This document shows positions 9,060 to 17,079 of a stretch of 64,000 bases of DNA, piece after piece. The first letter of the stretch is position 1. Every line of letters starts with the position of its first letter. The notes beneath the pieces were generated by a model. The model saw only the letters and a list, made by a program, of their open reading frames with translations. It was not told the DNA's origin and did not search any database. This DNA is from Antrihabitans spumae (lineage in GTDB: Bacteria; Actinomycetota; Actinomycetes; Mycobacteriales; Mycobacteriaceae): positions 1-64,000 of the forward strand of contig NZ_JBIMSN010000062.1 of assembly GCF_043944905.1 (NCBI RefSeq), read 5' to 3'. A program made the position numbers and the translations under genes.

Positions 9060-10351
9060 TCTCCGCCGTCGAGGTCGGCGAGTTTGCCTTCCAGCACCGC
9101 CCTTTCGCGATCGTTGCCACACCTGTCGATGGCGACGAGCAGTTCGGCGCGCGCCTCTTCGGTGCGCCCGAGGCGAGTCAGCAACTCGCCGCGGACCATG
9201 GGCAGCAGGTGCGAGTTCGCCAACGCATTCGTATCGACGAGTCGGTCGACGATCGGAAGTGCCGCGGCAGGTCCCTGCGCCATGGACACTGCAACCGCGC
9301 GGTTGAGGTCGACGACCGCGGACGGCGCGAGCCTGCCGAGCGCTTCGTAGACACCGACGATCCGGTCCCAGTCTGTTGCCTCGACCGACTCGGCACTGGC
9401 ATGGCATTCGGCAATCGTCGCCTGCAGGCCGTATGGGCCGAGGCCGCGTCCGACCCGCTCCGCCCTGGCGAGTGCTGCGCGTCCCCGCGCGATGGCTGCA
9501 TGATTCCAGCGGCTTCGGTCCTGCCTGTCGAGTAGCACCGGCTCGCCGTCGGGCCCCGTTCGTGCCGGAAAGCGTGCCGCGGTCAGTTCGAGCAGCGCAA
9601 GCAACCCGAGTGCCTCCGGCTCGTTCGGTACCAGTCTGGCCAGCACCCGCGCTAGTCGCTGCGCCTCGCTCGCCAGGTCGAGGCGAAGCACATCGCGACC
9701 GGAACTGGCGGACGATCCCTCGGTGAAGATCAGATAGATCACGCTGAGCACTGTGCCCAGTCGTTCGGCCCGCTCAGCGGCGGACGGCAACTCGAACGGC
9801 ACCCGCGCCGACCCCAGCATCTTCTTGGCGCGAGTGATTCGAGCCTGAACCGTGGCCGTCGGGACGAGGAATCCCCTGGCTATCTCGTCACTCGTCAGAC
9901 CACCGACCACCCGCAGCGTCAGAGCGACCCGCGCTTCCCGTGCCAGCATCGGGTGACAGGAAATGAACATCAGCGCGAGGACGTCGTCGTCGATCTGGTC
10001 CGGATCCCACAGCACGTCCTCGACCTCCCTTGCCGGGTCGGTTGGCAGACTGCCTGCAACGACACCGCCCTCGCCCAGATTGTGGGCGAGCGCCGCGTAC
10101 TTCTCGTCCAGCGCGGATCGACGCCTGTAGGTATCGATTGCCCGGCGGCGACCGACCGCGAGCAGCCACCCCGCCGGATTGCGGGGTGTGCCGTCGCGCG
10201 GCCAGGTCACCAGCGCCTCCGCCAAAGCCTCCTGGGCGACATCTTCGGCCAATCCGAAATCGCCGGTGTACCGCGCGAGCGCACCGATGATCCGCGCCGA
10301 GTCGATGCGCCAGACCGCGCCGACCGCATCGCGACCGGTGTGGTCAGTCAT
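9056..10351 (-). CDS. ECF42-type RNA polymerase sigma factor with C-terminal extension
   Basis: The 431-residue protein begins with an ECF sigma-2 region (DFGLAEDVAQEALAEALVTW near residues 32-50, then NPAGWLLAVGRRRAIDTYRR). A sigma-4 region follows near residues 150-200 (GGLTSDEIARGFLVPTATVQARITRAKKM). It then has an extra C-terminal half of about 230 residues, Ala/Leu/Arg-rich and helical like a TPR array. That extension and the DGPF-protein gene directly upstream identify the ECF42 group, which lacks an anti-sigma factor and uses the C-terminal extension for activity. The DGPF gene ends 18 nt before this start, so the two form an operon. Confidence 0.9.
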   Translation of the reverse strand: MTDHTGRDAVGAVWRIDSARIIGALARYTGDFGLAEDVAQEALAEALVTWPRDGTPRNPAGWLLAVGRRRAIDTYRRRSALDEKYAALAHNLGEGGVVAGSLPTDPAREVEDVLWDPDQIDDDVLALMFISCHPMLAREARVALTLRVVGGLTSDEIARGFLVPTATVQARITRAKKMLGSARVPFELPSAAERAERLGTVLSVIYLIFTEGSSASSGRDVLRLDLASEAQRLARVLARLVPNEPEALGLLALLELTAARFPARTGPDGEPVLLDRQDRSRWNHAAIARGRAALARAERVGRGLGPYGLQATIAECHASAESVEATDWDRIVGVYEALGRLAPSAVVDLNRAVAVSMAQGPAAALPIVDRLVDTNALANSHLLPMVRGELLTRLGRTEEARAELLVAIDRCGNDRERAVLEGKLADLDGGD

Positions 10352-10369
10352 CGAGTTCTGGTCGAACGT

Positions 10370-10789
10370 TCAGAGCTGGCCGGTGGCTTCGCGCCACGCA
10401 CGCTCCCGCTGGACGTATTCATTGGTCTGCGGGAATTCGTCGATGGTCGGCACCCTGCGGACCTCTGTCTTGAAGCCGTTGACAATGACGGGCATACGCT
10501 TCGCCCACTCGACCGCCTCCTCCTTGGACGTGACGTTGAGGATGAAGAAGCCGCCGAACAGCTCCTTGGTTTCCCCGTACGGGCCGTCACTGACAACCGG
10601 TGTTTCGGACGAATAGTCGACGACCACGGTCTCGGCCGGATCATCCAGACCTTCCATGGCGACGAGGACACCTGCCCGAATCAGCTCCTCGTTGAACTTG
10701 CCCATGGTTTCGAACATGGTGTCGAGTTCGACCTTTTCCATCTCGGCGTACGTCTCGTCGGTCCCGCGCATGATCAGCATGTACTTCAC
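10370..10789 (-). CDS. DGPF/YCII-domain protein, partner of ECF42 sigma factor
   Basis: This 139-residue YCII-related (DGPF) protein starts with KYMLIMRGTDETYAEME and carries the family signature VSDGPYGETKE followed by GGFFILNV. The start is a GTG at 10789 preceded by AGGGAG. DGPF proteins are the standard genomic partners of ECF42 sigma factors and are usually among their targets; their biochemical function is not established. Here it is the first gene of the two-gene unit, and the 114 nt upstream toward the lycopene cyclase gene should hold the promoter, where I could not identify a convincing ECF-type site by eye. Confidence 0.92.
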   Translation of the reverse strand: MKYMLIMRGTDETYAEMEKVELDTMFETMGKFNEELIRAGVLVAMEGLDDPAETVVVDYSSETPVVSDGPYGETKELFGGFFILNVTSKEEAVEWAKRMPVIVNGFKTEVRRVPTIDEFPQTNEYVQRERAWREATGQL

Positions 10790-10903
10790 GGTTCGTCTCC
10801 CTTGCTACCCGGATCCGCCTGTCGGACCCTTCACCCATAGGTCGAACGGACAATGCGGTAGATCGACACCTGCGGCAGAATCTTTTGCGCGGATCTTCGC
10901 GGC

Positions 10904-12094
10904 TTAGCTCTTCGGTGTTGAAACCTGCTGCTGAGCAGTGTATTTCCCCCACCTGTTGCGGTTGGACCACCCGACCAGATCGAATCGCCACCGAAACGGC
11001 CAGGTATGGGCGACTGTTCCGACCAGCACGGTCGCGAGCCCGAAAGGGTCCGCGTGCTCGGTGAGCAGCGCTCGTTGCTGACGCGGTGAGGCACGGAAGA
11101 ACGAGTCGAACATCGCGGTCGCCTGTTCGGTGGTGAGTCTGCCCATCCCGGCTAGACCACGCTCGCGCATCCAGTAGACGAACCGCGCTTTCGCAGGCCA
11201 CAACGCGGCGACCGGGTCGGTGCCCGACAGCAGCGCATCGACGAAAGTGTCTGTCAGGGCAAGGGAATCGGCAACGCTGTAGCCCGTGCACGGGTGCATC
11301 ATGCCGCCTCGCGACCCGAAGGCGACGGCCGCCTCTTTGTCACGAAAGCGCCGTGGCGGCGGCTGGTCGAGCGGGTAGTGGCACGACTCGTGCGGCTCGT
11401 CGCCGGTCAGCGAAATACCATGAGCGGCAAGACGAGTCACGACCCGTCGGCGAAGTTCGTGCTGCGTCAGCCCACCCGGAACGCCGAGTGTCGTCTCCTC
11501 GAAGATCACCGTGCCGTCGCCGATGGGAACCGAGTACAGGAACGACGGGGGTTCGTCGTTGGTCGCGCCGTTCTCGGGTCGCCAGTCCAGCAGCAAACCC
11601 TCTCCTGCGCCGACATAGTGCTCGACGCGGTCGGCCTCGATGAAGATGCCGTGTGCACTCGCTGCGGGTCGGCGGTCGGTCTTCGGTAAGCCTCTGGTGT
11701 CGACAACGATGTCGGCCTCGATGTCGGTTCCGTCCGCGAGCGTCACCCGACGTGCGGTCAGCGCTGTCGCCCGTTGAGCCTCGATATGGACGTCGTCGAG
11801 CGGTAGGGCGTCGAACAGTCGTGGCTTGGACAGGACCACGTACGGACGCTCGATTTTGCGTTCGGTGGTGGTCCACACGGTCGGCGCCTCGATCCGCGAC
11901 GCGACGACCGACGGCGGCAGCCAGGACGGAAGTTCGTCGAGCCAGGCAGAGTAGGTCGGGGTCCAGATTCGGTCGGGCCGTGGATCGACAGCCGCGACCC
12001 GCAGCCCCGCCTGCGCGCTTCGATGTGCCAGTGCTCGACCGGTCGGGCCGAGGCCGACCACACATACGTCGACTCTTCGCGACCCTGTTGCCAT
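10904..12094 (-). CDS. crtLb: lycopene beta-cyclase, CrtY/CrtL-b type
   Basis: This is a 396-residue flavoprotein of the lycopene cyclase family, which closes beta-ionone rings on lycopene at the membrane. It begins with a dinucleotide-binding motif CVVGLGPTGRALA followed by an acidic-ended second strand (VAAVDPRPDR). Near residue 260 it has the cyclase signature AFGSRGGMMHPCTGYSV. The ATG at 12094 is chosen because the FAD motif starts seven codons later; longer in-frame starts add about 90 residues with no family character. No other carotenoid gene is nearby, which matches the isolated crtL-b gene known from Rhodococcus. Whether it makes one ring or two cannot be read. Confidence 0.82.
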   Translation of the reverse strand: MATGSRRVDVCVVGLGPTGRALAHRSAQAGLRVAAVDPRPDRIWTPTYSAWLDELPSWLPPSVVASRIEAPTVWTTTERKIERPYVVLSKPRLFDALPLDDVHIEAQRATALTARRVTLADGTDIEADIVVDTRGLPKTDRRPAASAHGIFIEADRVEHYVGAGEGLLLDWRPENGATNDEPPSFLYSVPIGDGTVIFEETTLGVPGGLTQHELRRRVVTRLAAHGISLTGDEPHESCHYPLDQPPPRRFRDKEAAVAFGSRGGMMHPCTGYSVADSLALTDTFVDALLSGTDPVAALWPAKARFVYWMRERGLAGMGRLTTEQATAMFDSFFRASPRQQRALLTEHADPFGLATVLVGTVAHTWPFRWRFDLVGWSNRNRWGKYTAQQQVSTPKS

Positions 12095-12221
12095 GCCCCC
12101 ATTCAACTCGAGGCGGCCGCACGCGTGACCGTCGGGGAGCCGCCAGAACCGGGGGCAACGACAATGCTGTCCCAAGAAGAGCGGTCGTGTTTTTGGTACG
12201 CGCGCCTCATAACGTCGAATT

Positions 12222-13235
12222 ATGCGAATTGCGAGTCTGATTCGGGCCTGCGCGGCCCCTGCGCTGTTGGTCGTCGCGCTCACCAACGGGATCTGCATTC
12301 CGATCAGCTCGGCTGAGCCGGGAGAGCGATCGCGCATCGTCGACGTCCGCAGCGACAGCGATCGAGACATCACGTTGTCCGTCTACTCCGCCGCCATGAG
12401 CCGGACCTTCTCGGTCACTGTGCAGCGGGCTGCCGACGACAGCGTGCCGCGCCCGACGCTGTATCTGCTGACCGGGGTCAGCGGCGGGGTCGACGGCACT
12501 CAGTGGGGACGCAAGAGCGACGCGCTGCAGTTCCTGCGGGACAAGAACGTCAACGTCGTGTCACCCATCGGCGGACCCTTCAGCTACTACACGGACTGGC
12601 GCAACGACGATCCGCTGCTCGGCCGCAACAAATGGAAGACGTTCCTGACTGCGGAACTACCGCTGCTCATCGACGAGCACTTCGACACCAACGGCAAGAA
12701 CGCGATCGCCGGTCTGTCGATGTCGGGGGCGTCCGCATTCGCGCTCGCGGCGTCCGCTCCAGGGCTGTACGCAAGCGCCGCGTCCTACAGCGGCTGCGTC
12801 CAGACTTCCGATCCGATCGGGCAGAGTTTGGTCCGCATCGTCGTCGAGTTCTGGGGCGGTGCGAACACCCAGAACATGTGGGGTCCGCCGGGGGACCCGA
12901 TGTGGGCCGCCAACGACCCCTTCGTGCACGCAGCGAATCTGCGGGGGATGGCGCTCTACATCTCCACCGGCACAGGTCTTCCCGGCGAGTACGACGTCTA
13001 CGACGGTCCGTACTCGATTCCTGGACCCGCGGGTTTTGCGAATCAGCTCACCGTCGGGGGCGTCATCGAGGTTGCGACCGACTACTGCTCGCGCAATCTC
13101 AAGACCCGCCTCGACCAACTCGGCATCGGAGCGCACTACAACTTCCGCCCGACCGGAACCCACACGTGGGGGTACTGGCAGGACGATTTCAAGGACTCGT
13201 GGCCGGTGCTCGCCGGACCACTCGGTATCCGATGA
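12222..13235 (+). CDS. secreted esterase, trehalose O-mycolyltransferase (antigen 85)-like
   Basis: The 337-residue protein has an N-terminal signal peptide (basic MRIASLIRACA, hydrophobic core, SSA/EP cleavage region near residue 31). The antigen 85 / esterase D alpha-beta-hydrolase fold follows. Visible landmarks are TLYLLTGVSGGVDGTQW, a conserved NKWKTFLTAELPLLID segment, the nucleophile elbow GLSMSG (Ser near residue 165) and the C-terminal catalytic His in TGTHTWGYW. Such enzymes transfer mycolic acids to trehalose or arabinogalactan outside the cell membrane, so this supports a mycolate-producing host. It overlaps the following lipase gene by four bases (ATGA), indicating a two-gene operon of exported hydrolases. 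Confidence 0.88.
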   Translation: MRIASLIRACAAPALLVVALTNGICIPISSAEPGERSRIVDVRSDSDRDITLSVYSAAMSRTFSVTVQRAADDSVPRPTLYLLTGVSGGVDGTQWGRKSDALQFLRDKNVNVVSPIGGPFSYYTDWRNDDPLLGRNKWKTFLTAELPLLIDEHFDTNGKNAIAGLSMSGASAFALAASAPGLYASAASYSGCVQTSDPIGQSLVRIVVEFWGGANTQNMWGPPGDPMWAANDPFVHAANLRGMALYISTGTGLPGEYDVYDGPYSIPGPAGFANQLTVGGVIEVATDYCSRNLKTRLDQLGIGAHYNFRPTGTHTWGYWQDDFKDSWPVLAGPLGIR

Positions 13236-14098
13236 GGCGCGCTTGGCGAACCGTTGCATTGGTGACCGCAACGGTCGCGCTGCTGCTGACCGGACGGGTC
13301 GCCGTTGCCGAGCCGGGCTTGGCCGGCGCGAACGACTGGACCTGCACACCGTCCGCGTCGCATCCACGTCCGGTCGTCCTCGTCCACGGCTCGGGTTCCG
13401 ACATCCACCGCGCGTTTCCGGTGCTTGCCGTGTTGCTCCGAGCCGAGGGGTATTGCGTCTTCGCTCGCAACATCGGCGGCGTGCCCGCGTGGTACGACCC
13501 GTCGAAGATCGTCTGGGGCACCGCGGACATTCGACGAAGCGGGGAGGAGTTCCGATCCTTCGTCGACGAAGTTCGGGCTCGGACGGGGGCCACCCAGGTC
13601 GACGTCGTCGGTCACTCGTCGGGTGGGACGGTCGCTCGTCAGTATTTGAAGAATGGTGGAGCGGGTGCGGTCGCGTCGCTGGTCCTGGTGTCGTCGGCGA
13701 ACAACGGCACCACGTTTGCCGGCCTACGCGGTCTGTACCCGGATCTCGCGTCGCTCGGTATGCGCGAGGACCAGATCGCGGGCCAGGTCTTCGGCGCCGC
13801 GGGTACGCAGATGCAGGTCGGTTCGACGCTGTTGGCAGACCTCGACGCCGGCGGACAGACGATTGCCGGAGTCCGCTACACCGCGATAGCGACGCGTGAC
13901 GACGAGGTGGCGACCCCGCCGGAGACCGCGTTCCTCGCTGCGGCGGACAACGTGCGGAACGTGTGGGTGCAGGACGGTTGCCCGACGAATCGCGTCGCCC
14001 ACGGCTCGATGCTCATCGATCCGCGGGCATTGCACCTCGTGCTGGCGGCGTTGGATCCCGACTACGGGAGGACCCATACGCCGCCGTGCGCGAGCTGA
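13232..14098 (+). CDS. secreted lipase/esterase (alpha/beta hydrolase)
   Basis: This 288-residue exported hydrolase has a signal peptide with a hydrophobic stretch (VALVTATVALLLTG) and a VAVAEP cleavage region. The lipase motif PVVLVHGSGSD is near residue 45 and the nucleophile motif VVGHSSGG near residue 128. The candidate acid is in TRDDEVATPP and the candidate His in RVAHGSML. The organisation resembles bacterial class I/LipA-type triacylglycerol lipases that remain in the envelope or medium. The start ATG lies inside the stop of the mycolyltransferase-like gene, so translation is coupled. It ends four bases before the convergent DUF4442 gene. Confidence 0.85.
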   Translation: MRRAWRTVALVTATVALLLTGRVAVAEPGLAGANDWTCTPSASHPRPVVLVHGSGSDIHRAFPVLAVLLRAEGYCVFARNIGGVPAWYDPSKIVWGTADIRRSGEEFRSFVDEVRARTGATQVDVVGHSSGGTVARQYLKNGGAGAVASLVLVSSANNGTTFAGLRGLYPDLASLGMREDQIAGQVFGAAGTQMQVGSTLLADLDAGGQTIAGVRYTAIATRDDEVATPPETAFLAAADNVRNVWVQDGCPTNRVAHGSMLIDPRALHLVLAALDPDYGRTHTPPCAS

Positions 14099-14102
14099 CT
14101 GG

Positions 14103-14579
14103 TTACTTGGGGGTGATCCAGGTGGTGATGTCGGCGTGCACGACCTCGGTGCCGTTGTTGTCGTAGATCGCTACGGGGATGACGAGGTCGGTGCCCTCGG
14201 TGATCGCAGCGAAGTCGGGCACGGTTTCGAGTTTCGCCACCGCACGCAGACCGCTGTTGGCCTTGCGCAGGTACTGCACGTTCATCGACTTGGGAATCCA
14301 GCGATGGGTGTCCGGCACCGTCGCCTCGCTCAGCATTCCCATCGCGACCTCGGCGAGGTTGCACGCCGCAATGGCGTGGAAGGTGCCGAGATGGTTGTGG
14401 ATGCCGATCCATTTCGGTGCGCTGACCTCGCGGTGGCCGGGTTCGAGCACGGTCACGTTCGGCAGAATGGTGCCGAAATACGGAACACGCGCGACCATGC
14501 CGAGCGAAAACAGCGCGTGCCCGATCCTGTTGTCGGGAAGCTTCTTCCAGCCGCGATATGTCGCGCTCTCATTACCCAT
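14103..14579 (-). CDS. DUF4442 hotdog-fold thioesterase-like protein
   Basis: The 158-residue protein fits the DUF4442 group of single hotdog-fold proteins related to PaaI/YiiD-type thioesterases. Typical features are VTVLEPGHREVSAPKW (strand after the first helix), the helix HNHLGTFHAIAACNLAEVAMG carrying the conserved H-N-H/H-x-x-x pattern, and the final strand VVHADITTWIT. The substrate is not known; acyl-thioesters are the family expectation. The start codon follows a 30-bp perfect inverted repeat with no room for a separate leader, and TAAGAT sits seven bases before the ATG. I infer a leaderless transcript whose promoter is covered by an operator. Confidence 0.8.
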   Translation of the reverse strand: MGNESATYRGWKKLPDNRIGHALFSLGMVARVPYFGTILPNVTVLEPGHREVSAPKWIGIHNHLGTFHAIAACNLAEVAMGMLSEATVPDTHRWIPKSMNVQYLRKANSGLRAVAKLETVPDFAAITEGTDLVIPVAIYDNNGTEVVHADITTWITPK

Positions 14580-14580
14580 T

Positions 14581-14610
14581 CACCTATCTTACTCCAAAGT
14601 AAGATAGGTG
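14581..14610. promoter_or_regulatory. Perfect 13-bp inverted repeat operator at the DUF4442 start, with embedded -10 elements
   Basis: CACCTATCTTACT and its exact reverse complement flank a 4-bp centre (CCAA). The repeat abuts the start codon of the DUF4442 gene at 14579. Read toward that gene it contains TAAGAT, six bases and then ATG, the spacing of an actinobacterial leaderless promoter. The mirror copy faces the rpsJ side. It is not a terminator, since it sits upstream of a start and lacks a T tract. A TetR-type repressor site is the most likely reading. Confidence 0.7.
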
Positions 14611-14635
14611 GTGCGCGGAGCGCTGCGGACCAGAT

Positions 14636-14676
14636 TTGAACTCACCACCCGCGTGAGGCATACTGTTCAGGTTGCC
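14636..14676 (+). promoter_or_regulatory. Predicted S10 operon promoter (rpsJ)
   Basis: TTGAAC (14636-14641), 17 bp, CATACT (14659-14664), then 5 bp and GGTTGCC (14670-14676). The last block would lie at about +1. The same arrangement recurs before rplN and rpsH. It leaves a leader of about 400 nt before rpsJ. Confidence 0.65.
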
Positions 14677-15075
14677 TTGAACGGGACGCGCTGTTGTGCG
14701 GCCTGGATCGGGTGGGAAGAACGCCTATGGAGTCGATCGCGAGATCAGGCCCGGTGGCGAAGTAAGACTTGCAAGAACACCAGCAGTGAAACCCGCGCTC
14801 GTACGCGAGCGCATCCGGGACGCATTCGTGTGGCCGCAGATCAAGAAATTGTCTGGGTCGGAGAATGTGCGTTAGGGCGACACGCCCGACCGCGTGGACC
14901 GGTGAACAATGACAGATGAACAGCGGCAGCGGATCGAGTCCCCTCGATAACCATGCGTCTGTTCTGTGTCGTGAGTTCGGGTCGAACTGCAACAGACGAG
15001 GTGGGTCCAGCCGAAATCGGCGGATCTGCAAGATCGGTTTTGTTTCAGACAGCGTCAAGAAAAGGACGGGTTAGC
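14677..15075 (+). other. Long 5' leader of the S10 operon with a two-tier hairpin
   Basis: No convincing gene is present in these 400 nt; an open frame from 14608 has no family character and no ribosome binding site. The leader contains nested complementarity. CGTCTGTT (14956-14963) pairs with AACAGACG (14991-14998), and inside it AGTTCG (14974-14979) pairs with CGAACT (14983-14988) around a GGT loop. This predicts a stacked hairpin about 80 nt before rpsJ. Long structured leaders of S10 operons are used for autogenous control by a ribosomal protein in some bacteria; whether this one works so is inference. Confidence 0.5.
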
Positions 15076-15381
15076 GTGGCGGGACAAAAGATCCGCATCA
15101 GGCTCAAGGCCTACGACCACGAGGCGATCGACGCGTCAGCGCGCAAGATCGTCGAGACGGTGACCCGTACAGGGGCCCGCGTCGTCGGCCCGGTGCCGTT
15201 GCCGACCGAAAAGAACGTGTACTGCGTCATCCGCTCGCCGCACAAGTACAAGGATTCGCGCGAGCACTTCGAGATGCGCACACACAAGCGGTTGATCGAC
15301 ATACTCGACCCGACGCCGAAGACTGTCGACGCGCTTATGCGCATCGACCTTCCGGCCAGTGTCGACGTGAACATTCAGTGA
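15076..15381 (+). CDS. rpsJ: 30S ribosomal protein S10
   Basis: The 101-residue product starting AGQKIRIRLKAYDHEAID matches S10, a head-domain 30S protein that also takes part in transcription antitermination with NusB. The end RIDLPASVDVNIQ is typical. The start is the GTG at 15076, with AAAGGA about ten bases upstream; an upstream in-frame extension to 14953 lies in the leader and is rejected. It is the first gene of an eleven-gene ribosomal run. Confidence 0.97.
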   Translation: MAGQKIRIRLKAYDHEAIDASARKIVETVTRTGARVVGPVPLPTEKNVYCVIRSPHKYKDSREHFEMRTHKRLIDILDPTPKTVDALMRIDLPASVDVNIQ

Positions 15382-15398
15382 GCCGGGGACTGAACAAC

Positions 15399-16064
15399 AT
15401 GACTGACAACAAGAACAGGCCCGCAAAGGGCATCCTGGGCACCAAGCTCGGCATGACTCAGGTCTTCGACGAGAACAACCGGGTCGTCCCGGTGACCGTC
15501 ATCAAGGCCGGACCGAATGTCGTCACCCAGATCCGTACCGAAGAGCTCGACGGCTACAGCGCCGTGCAGGTTGCCTTCGGTGCCATCGACCCACGCAAGG
15601 TGAACAAGCCGAACTCCGGCCAGTTCGCCAAGGCAGGCGTCACGCCGCGCCGCCACGTGGTCGAGCTGCGAATCGCCGATACCACCTCGTACGAGGTCGG
15701 CCAGGAACTCACCGCCGAGATCTTCGAAGACGGTGCGTTCGTGGACGTCACGGGCACGAGCAAGGGCAAAGGCTTCGCCGGAACGATGAAGCGGCACGGC
15801 TTCGCCGGCCAGGGCGCCAGCCACGGCGCGCAGGCTGTGCACCGTCGCCCCGGTTCCATCGGTGGCTGCGCCACCCCGGGCCGCGTATTCAAGGGAATGC
15901 GTATGTCCGGCCGGATGGGCAACGACCGCATCACGACGCAGAACCTCTCGGTCCACAAGGTCGATGCCGAGAACGGCCTGCTGCTTATCAAGGGCGCGAT
16001 CCCGGGCCGTAAGGGTGGACTGGTGATCGTCAAGAGTGCAGTGAAGGGTGGTGCTCGAGCATGA
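15399..16064 (+). CDS. rplC: 50S ribosomal protein L3
   Basis: The sequence KGILGTKLGMTQVFDENNRVV identifies L3, an early-assembly 50S protein contacting the peptidyl transferase centre. The loop GFAGTMKRHGFAGQGASHGA carries the glutamine that is methylated in some bacteria. I choose the ATG at 15399, behind GGGGA; an in-frame GTG at 15378 overlapping the rpsJ stop would add seven residues. The product is 221 residues, the normal length. It overlaps rplD by four bases. Confidence 0.96.
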   Translation: MTDNKNRPAKGILGTKLGMTQVFDENNRVVPVTVIKAGPNVVTQIRTEELDGYSAVQVAFGAIDPRKVNKPNSGQFAKAGVTPRRHVVELRIADTTSYEVGQELTAEIFEDGAFVDVTGTSKGKGFAGTMKRHGFAGQGASHGAQAVHRRPGSIGGCATPGRVFKGMRMSGRMGNDRITTQNLSVHKVDAENGLLLIKGAIPGRKGGLVIVKSAVKGGARA

Positions 16065-16747
16065 CGAGCGCAGTGAACACTTCCAAGACTTCCTCGAAGC
16101 TCAAGGTGGACGTCAAGGTTCCCGGTGGCAAGACCAACGGAACTGTCGACCTCCCCGCCGAGATCTTCGACGTCACAGCGAACATCGCTCTGATGCACCA
16201 GGTTGTCGTCGCGCAGCTCGCGGCAGCACGCCAGGGAACGCATTCGACGAAGACTCGCGCCGAGGTCCGCGGTGGTGGCCGTAAGCCATACCGCCAGAAG
16301 GGAACCGGCCGCGCCCGTCAGGGCTCGACCCGCGCCCCGCAGTTCGCAGGTGGTGGCGTCGTCCACGGCCCGCAGCCGCGTGACTACAGCCAGCGGACAC
16401 CCAAGAAGATGATTCGTGCCGCACTTCGTGGCGCATTGTCGGACCGGGCCCGTGGCGAGCGCATCCACGTCATCACCGAGTTGGTTGCAGGCCAAGCGCC
16501 GAGCACCAAGACGGCACGCTCCTTCCTCGCCGAGATTTCGGATCGCAAGAAGGTGCTGTTGGTCGTCGGTCGCGAAGATGTCGCGGCCTGGAAGAGCGTG
16601 CGCAACCTCGATGGTGTGCATGCGATCGCTCCCGATCAGCTCAACACCTACGACGTGCTCAACAGCGACGATGTGGTGTTCAGCGTCGAGGCGCTCAACA
16701 CGTTCGTGCACGGCCCTGCCGAAGCTGCACAGGAGGAGAGCAAATGA
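16061..16747 (+). CDS. rplD: 50S ribosomal protein L4
   Basis: The 228-residue product contains the L4 hallmark loop GGGRKPYRQKGTGRARQGSTR (exit-tunnel loop, near residues 70-90) and the C-terminal domain ending NTFVHG. L4 lines the nascent-chain tunnel and in some bacteria represses its own S10 operon. The ATG overlaps the rplC stop and the gene overlaps rplW by four bases, so all three are translationally coupled. Confidence 0.96.
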   Translation: MTSAVNTSKTSSKLKVDVKVPGGKTNGTVDLPAEIFDVTANIALMHQVVVAQLAAARQGTHSTKTRAEVRGGGRKPYRQKGTGRARQGSTRAPQFAGGGVVHGPQPRDYSQRTPKKMIRAALRGALSDRARGERIHVITELVAGQAPSTKTARSFLAEISDRKKVLLVVGREDVAAWKSVRNLDGVHAIAPDQLNTYDVLNSDDVVFSVEALNTFVHGPAEAAQEESK

Positions 16748-17049
16748 GCACGATCGCCGATCCTCGCGACATTTTGCTCGCGCCGGTCATCTCCGAGAAG
16801 TCGTACTCGTTGATCGAGGAAGGCACCTACACGTTCCTGGTGCATCCGGACTCGAACAAGACGCAGATCAAGATCGCCGTCGAGAAGATCTTCGACGTGA
16901 CCGTGACCAGCGTCAACACCGCCAATCGTCAGGGCAAGCGCAAGCGGACCCGGTTCGGCTACGGCACGCGTAAGAGCACCAAGCGCGCGCTCGTGACCCT
17001 GTCGGCCGACAGCAAGCCCATCGAGATCTTCGGGGGGCCGGTCGCGTAA
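16744..17049 (+). CDS. rplW: 50S ribosomal protein L23
   Basis: The 101-residue product starts STIADPRDILLAPVISEKSY and includes VHPDSNKTQIKIAVEKIF, the conserved L23 core at the tunnel exit where trigger factor and SRP dock. Length is normal. The start overlaps rplD by four bases. Confidence 0.96.
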   Translation: MSTIADPRDILLAPVISEKSYSLIEEGTYTFLVHPDSNKTQIKIAVEKIFDVTVTSVNTANRQGKRKRTRFGYGTRKSTKRALVTLSADSKPIEIFGGPVA

Positions 17050-17079
17050 GCGCCGGACCTCAGAAAGAGAAGAGAACTC

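Noticed and set aside
14608..14919. Forward open frame of 103 codons in the rpsJ leader, starting with GTG right after the palindrome
   Set aside because: The TAAGAT-GTG spacing is tempting for a leaderless gene, but the product is low-complexity and the frame runs across the predicted rpsJ promoter.
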